Shown here in pieces: positions 61,694-64,000 of a DNA stretch of 64,000 nt. The stretch covers positions 455,002-519,001 of the forward strand of contig CAJNDS010002283.1 of NCBI GenBank assembly GCA_905221605.1. The letters run 5' to 3'. A program made the translations under genes and the position numbers. Origin of the DNA: Symbiodinium natans (taxonomy: Eukaryota; Sar; Dinophyceae; Suessiales; Symbiodiniaceae). The notes beneath the pieces were generated by a model that had not been told where the DNA came from, did no database searches, and worked only from the letters and a program-made list of their open reading frames with translations. Position 1 is the stretch's first letter. Every line of letters starts with the position of its first letter.

Positions 61694-61876
61694 GCGCGCA
61701 CCCGGAAAGAAGCTTCGGACCGATTGAGGCTGCTGCAGCAGGAGCAGCGGCAGAAGGCCGGGGTTTTTTAGGGTTTAGGGTTTAGGGTTTAGGGTTTAGG
61801 GTTTAGGGTTTAGGGTTTTCAGGGGCACCTGCTGGGCTTGTATAGGGATTCTTTACAGAGCCAAGAGGGTGCGTAA
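61694..61876 (+). CDS. Candidate two-exon segment with a 60-bp pure telomeric intron
   Basis: Exon 1 (61694-61762) follows CGCTCTCAG|G: ARTRKEASDRLRLLQQEQRQ, KAG, ending GGG|GTTTTTTAGGG in phase 0. The intron 61763-61822 is six TTTAGGG units with T-extended ends and stops TTTTCAG|G. Exon 2 (61823-61876): GHLLGLYRDSLQSQEGA, TAA. The polar helical first exon and the clean splice context make this the clearest array-as-intron case. Upstream exons not assigned; no family. Confidence 0.55.
61763..61822 (+). repeat. TTTAGGG array as a proposed 60-bp intron
   Basis: Nothing but telomeric units; GT at the first base, a T-rich CAG at the last. Confidence 0.68.
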
Positions 61877-62820
61877 CTTTAGGGCAACCCTAAACCGGAG
61901 GGAGGGGACAAGAGGAGCAGAGTAGGCACTCCCTAAAAAGAAACCACACCCTGCCCCCTAAACCCTAAACCCTAAACCCTAAACCCTAAACCCTAAACCC
62001 ACAATACATGGTCCAAGGGTATTGCAAGTTTCGGCGGCCGGTCTGGAGGAGTTTTAAGAGGGGTTCTGCTGCAACTGTAGGGCTTGTAGCTGAACAGTCA
62101 GAAGCTTAAAGTGTTCTAGGGTTCTGGAAGTTTCGTCTACATGGCACCGCAACCCTAATCCCGATTCCCCAAGCCCTGTGGGGATCGGTAGTGGTCACCC
62201 CGTGGCTCCCGTAAACACTAACCCCTAAACCCTAAACCCTAAACCCTAAACCCTAAACCCTAAACCCTGAACCCGATAGGTTTCAGAGGGCAGCAGAAGA
62301 GGAGAGGGCCCCCCCTAGTTACAAGTAGAGTTCTAAGGATCCTAAATCGGGTTATTAGGCTCCTACGGGTTTAGGGTTTAGGGTTTAGGGTTTAGGGTTT
62401 AGGGTTTAGGGTTTAGGGTTACCCTAAACCCTACTTAGGTTGTAAGTCCTTTCACTACAGGTAGTGAGTAAGGGGGGCCCTCTCCTTGTGGGTTTCAGCA
62501 ACAGTACAGCCCCAGCGCTAATGGGGTCCTGGAAAACGTGCATGGTTTAATTGTTAAGTCCAACACCCCAAAGCTCAGCCCTAAACCCTAAACCCTAAGA
62601 CCCTAACCCAAGTATCGCAGCAGCCTACCCTAAACCCTCAGAGGGTGCAAGGTTTGCAGGTTTCGGGTTATTTGATAGAAGCTTGTCGCCTCTGCCGTTT
62701 AAGTTCGAGGGTTTGGGGTGTCGGGCTTCGCCCTCATCTGTGCAGACATGCACACAGACCTAAACCTAAACCCTAAACCCTACGAAAGTCTGCGCCTCGT
62801 GTCTCGGGGTGCGCGACCAG
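61877..62820. other. Arrays and unassigned sequence
   Basis: CCCTAAA 61960-62000 and 62222-62270; TTTAGGG 62368-62425 followed at once by inverted CCCTAAACCC (62428-62440). An imperfect inverted pair (GGGCCCCCCCTAGTTACAAG near 62308, CTACAGGTAGTG... GGGGGGCCCTC near 62456) brackets this array. Confidence 0.6.
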
Positions 62821-62886
62821 GTAGCTGCCGCCCGGGAGCAGAAGCGACTAGGGCGGATACTTGGCAGCACACTGAGTGGCCTGTAG
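62821..62886 (+). CDS. Exon-like C-terminal segment
   Basis: After GCGACCAG|: VAAAREQKRLGRILGSTLSG, L, TAG. The frame is also open upstream (VRDQ). A second frame is open in the same piece. Ends just before a family-2 fragment. Confidence 0.36.
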   Translation, partial: VAAAREQKRLGRILGSTLSGL

Positions 62887-62888
62887 CT

Positions 62889-62985
62889 AGGACCCAGAGT
62901 AGGCCCTTATTGGGGTTTAGGGTTTAGGGTTTAGGTTTTAGGGTTTAGGGTTTAGGGGTACCAGGACCTAGAGTAGGACCTTATT
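62889..62985. repeat. TTTAGGG array flanked by duplicated family-2 start
   Basis: AGGACCCAGAGTAGGCCCTT plus ATT (62889-62911), TTTAGGG units (62914-62957), then the same 23 bp with two differences (62963-62985), continuing into a full family-2 element. Confidence 0.85.
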
Positions 62986-63072
62986 CCCTTTTTCTAGGGT
63001 TTAGGGTCTTCTATACGCCCCTGCAAACCGCAAAGGGTACCTTGTTTATTCCTAGGCTGCTTCTGGGTCTAG
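62965..63072. mobile_element. Family-2 short inverted-repeat element
   Basis: GACCTAGAGTAGGACC start, GGCTGCTTCTGGGTCTAG end; the internal AAGGGTACCTTGTTTATTCC matches other copies. Confidence 0.75.
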
Positions 63073-64000
63073 CAAGGGTTTCTTGATCTCTTTGATTGTT
63101 CCGGTGTGTCTGATAGCGGAAATACTCTCCAACCCTGACTGGAACCCCCCCGAAACCTAGTCCAACATTAGATTTGCTTGGCCATAAACCCCCCCCCCTC
63201 CCCTGCCCACGCTATTTGCCTGACAAATAAAACGGAAAGTTGCCGGGTGGACAGATTGAATAAGAATCACATGTTATAATCTACCCTCGCGTTTGGGGAA
63301 CGTCGTTCTGCAGCTTGGCCCCTGTTTTGTGCGAGCGCTGTTGCTTCATCTTACGTACACTAGTACAACTCCCTCAGGGTCCATGTACCTTATTATAAAC
63401 TCCTAGGTAGGATAAGGGGGACCCTTAAAAGGGAACCCCTTCTTTACCCTCTTCTGGCTCTCTTAAGCAGGGACCTTATTCAGAGGGTCTATATCCCCAA
63501 GGGCCCCCCTAATCCTATCCCCTAAGGGTCCATGTACCTAAGTAGAAACTTGGGCCGCAAAGTCCGTATCTAGGAGCACTCTACGGTCCAATAAGCCCTA
63601 ATCCCTAAACCCTACACCCAAAACCTTGAAGACCCTAAGCCCTAAACCCTAAACCCTAAACCCTAAACCCTAAACCCTAAACCCTAAACCCCTCTTCAAG
63701 TACCTTGCAGCTCGGTTGAATTTGTGCACGAATCTCCGTAGTGCCCCAATGGGGTTTTCGAATCGATGACAACTTCTCAAGCCGACGCCGAAGTGGGTCA
63801 CCTTTCCCTAAGGGTCCCTGTATTTAGGGTTTAGGGTTTAGGGTTTAGGGTTTAGGGTTTAGGGTTGAGGGATACTTTTCCCTAATTCAGGGTATGTACC
63901 TGAATGCTGCTTTGCAAAAATTAGGGGGTACCCTTTCTGAGGGTGCCTTTAAGGGGATTCTATTCTATTCGGGGTGTACAAGGGGTCCCCCCCCCCCCCC
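63073..64000. other. Element fragments and arrays to the window end
   Basis: Family-1-like fragments at about 63374-63400 (CAGGGTCCATGTACC) and 63521-63600 (CCCTAAGGGTCCATGTACCT), CCCTAAA 63637-63692, TTTAGGG 63825-63867, a family-5-like fragment near 63928-63990 and a terminal C-run. No gene recognised. Confidence 0.65.

Overview
The window is nuclear DNA from a dinoflagellate, probably of the Suessiales/Symbiodiniaceae type (the lineage is an inference). Four things point there. (1) A dispersed (TTTAGGG)n/(CCCTAAA)n sequence fills the window in both orientations. (2) An RCC1-repeat gene at 58.5-60.2 kb has the repeat style common in Symbiodinium-like algae and non-canonical introns (GC-AG, probably GA-AG, with AG|G acceptors). 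(3) An LTR retrotransposon carries a 12-nt match to the 3' end of the dinoflagellate spliced leader inside both LTRs. (4) Many short exons are separated by small introns. No prokaryotic operons, rRNA or tRNA genes were recognised. The window opens in a GGGTTTA array, the wrong orientation for a left chromosome end, so this is interstitial DNA.

Layout. From 1 to 42 kb the sequence alternates between blocks of telomere-like repeat (perfect TTTAGGG and locally uniform variants TTTGGGG, TTGAGGG, TTAGGGC, CTTATAGGG, TTTAGAGGG), short inverted-repeat elements of at least eight families, and GC-rich pieces of 30-200 bp that translate as protein. Many of these pieces look like exons. They end directly at the arrays, with GT donors supplied by G|GTTTAGGG and AG acceptors supplied by TTTAG|, and neighbouring pieces can be joined in a consistent reading frame. 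The best-supported genes here are a J-domain protein (22.4-24.2 kb, HPD motif on one exon and the following helix on the next, across the array), a four-exon polar protein (18.2-19.8 kb), and two- to seven-exon models at 1.1-3.0, 4.0-5.0, 5.3-5.6, 11.7-12.1, 16.0-16.3, 30.5-31.1, 32.2-32.4 and 37.0-37.4 kb. From 38.6 to 41 kb lie foldback repeats, a roughly 375-bp higher-order repeat and microsatellites.

From 42,240 to 52,122 an almost intact Ty1/copia-class LTR retrotransposon lies on the minus strand. It has two 221-bp LTRs with no difference that I can see, a TAGGG target duplication inside a telomeric array, a half-tRNA-type primer site and a polypurine tract. Its coding region is unusually large (about 3,100 codons in three frames): Gag with two zinc motifs, protease, a cytosine-methyltransferase-like segment, integrase, a 2-oxoglutarate/Fe(II)-dioxygenase-like segment, RT/RNase H, and a tail with hydrophobic segments and a CxxC pair. 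Both frame changes fall on A5 runs.

From 52 to 64 kb the mosaic resumes, with a three-exon gene at 54.7-55.5 kb whose introns are a telomeric array and an array plus inverted-repeat element, the RCC1 gene, and a gene at 61.7-61.9 kb whose 60-bp intron is nothing but telomeric repeat.

Main inference: telomeric-repeat tracts and small inverted-repeat elements both behave as introns in this genome. Small inverted-repeat introners are known from dinoflagellates and other algae. I do not know of telomeric repeats being described as a recurrent intron source, and could not search. Exon models were made by eye; in GC-rich DNA with many AG/GT sites some in-frame joins will occur by chance, so confidence is set per model.
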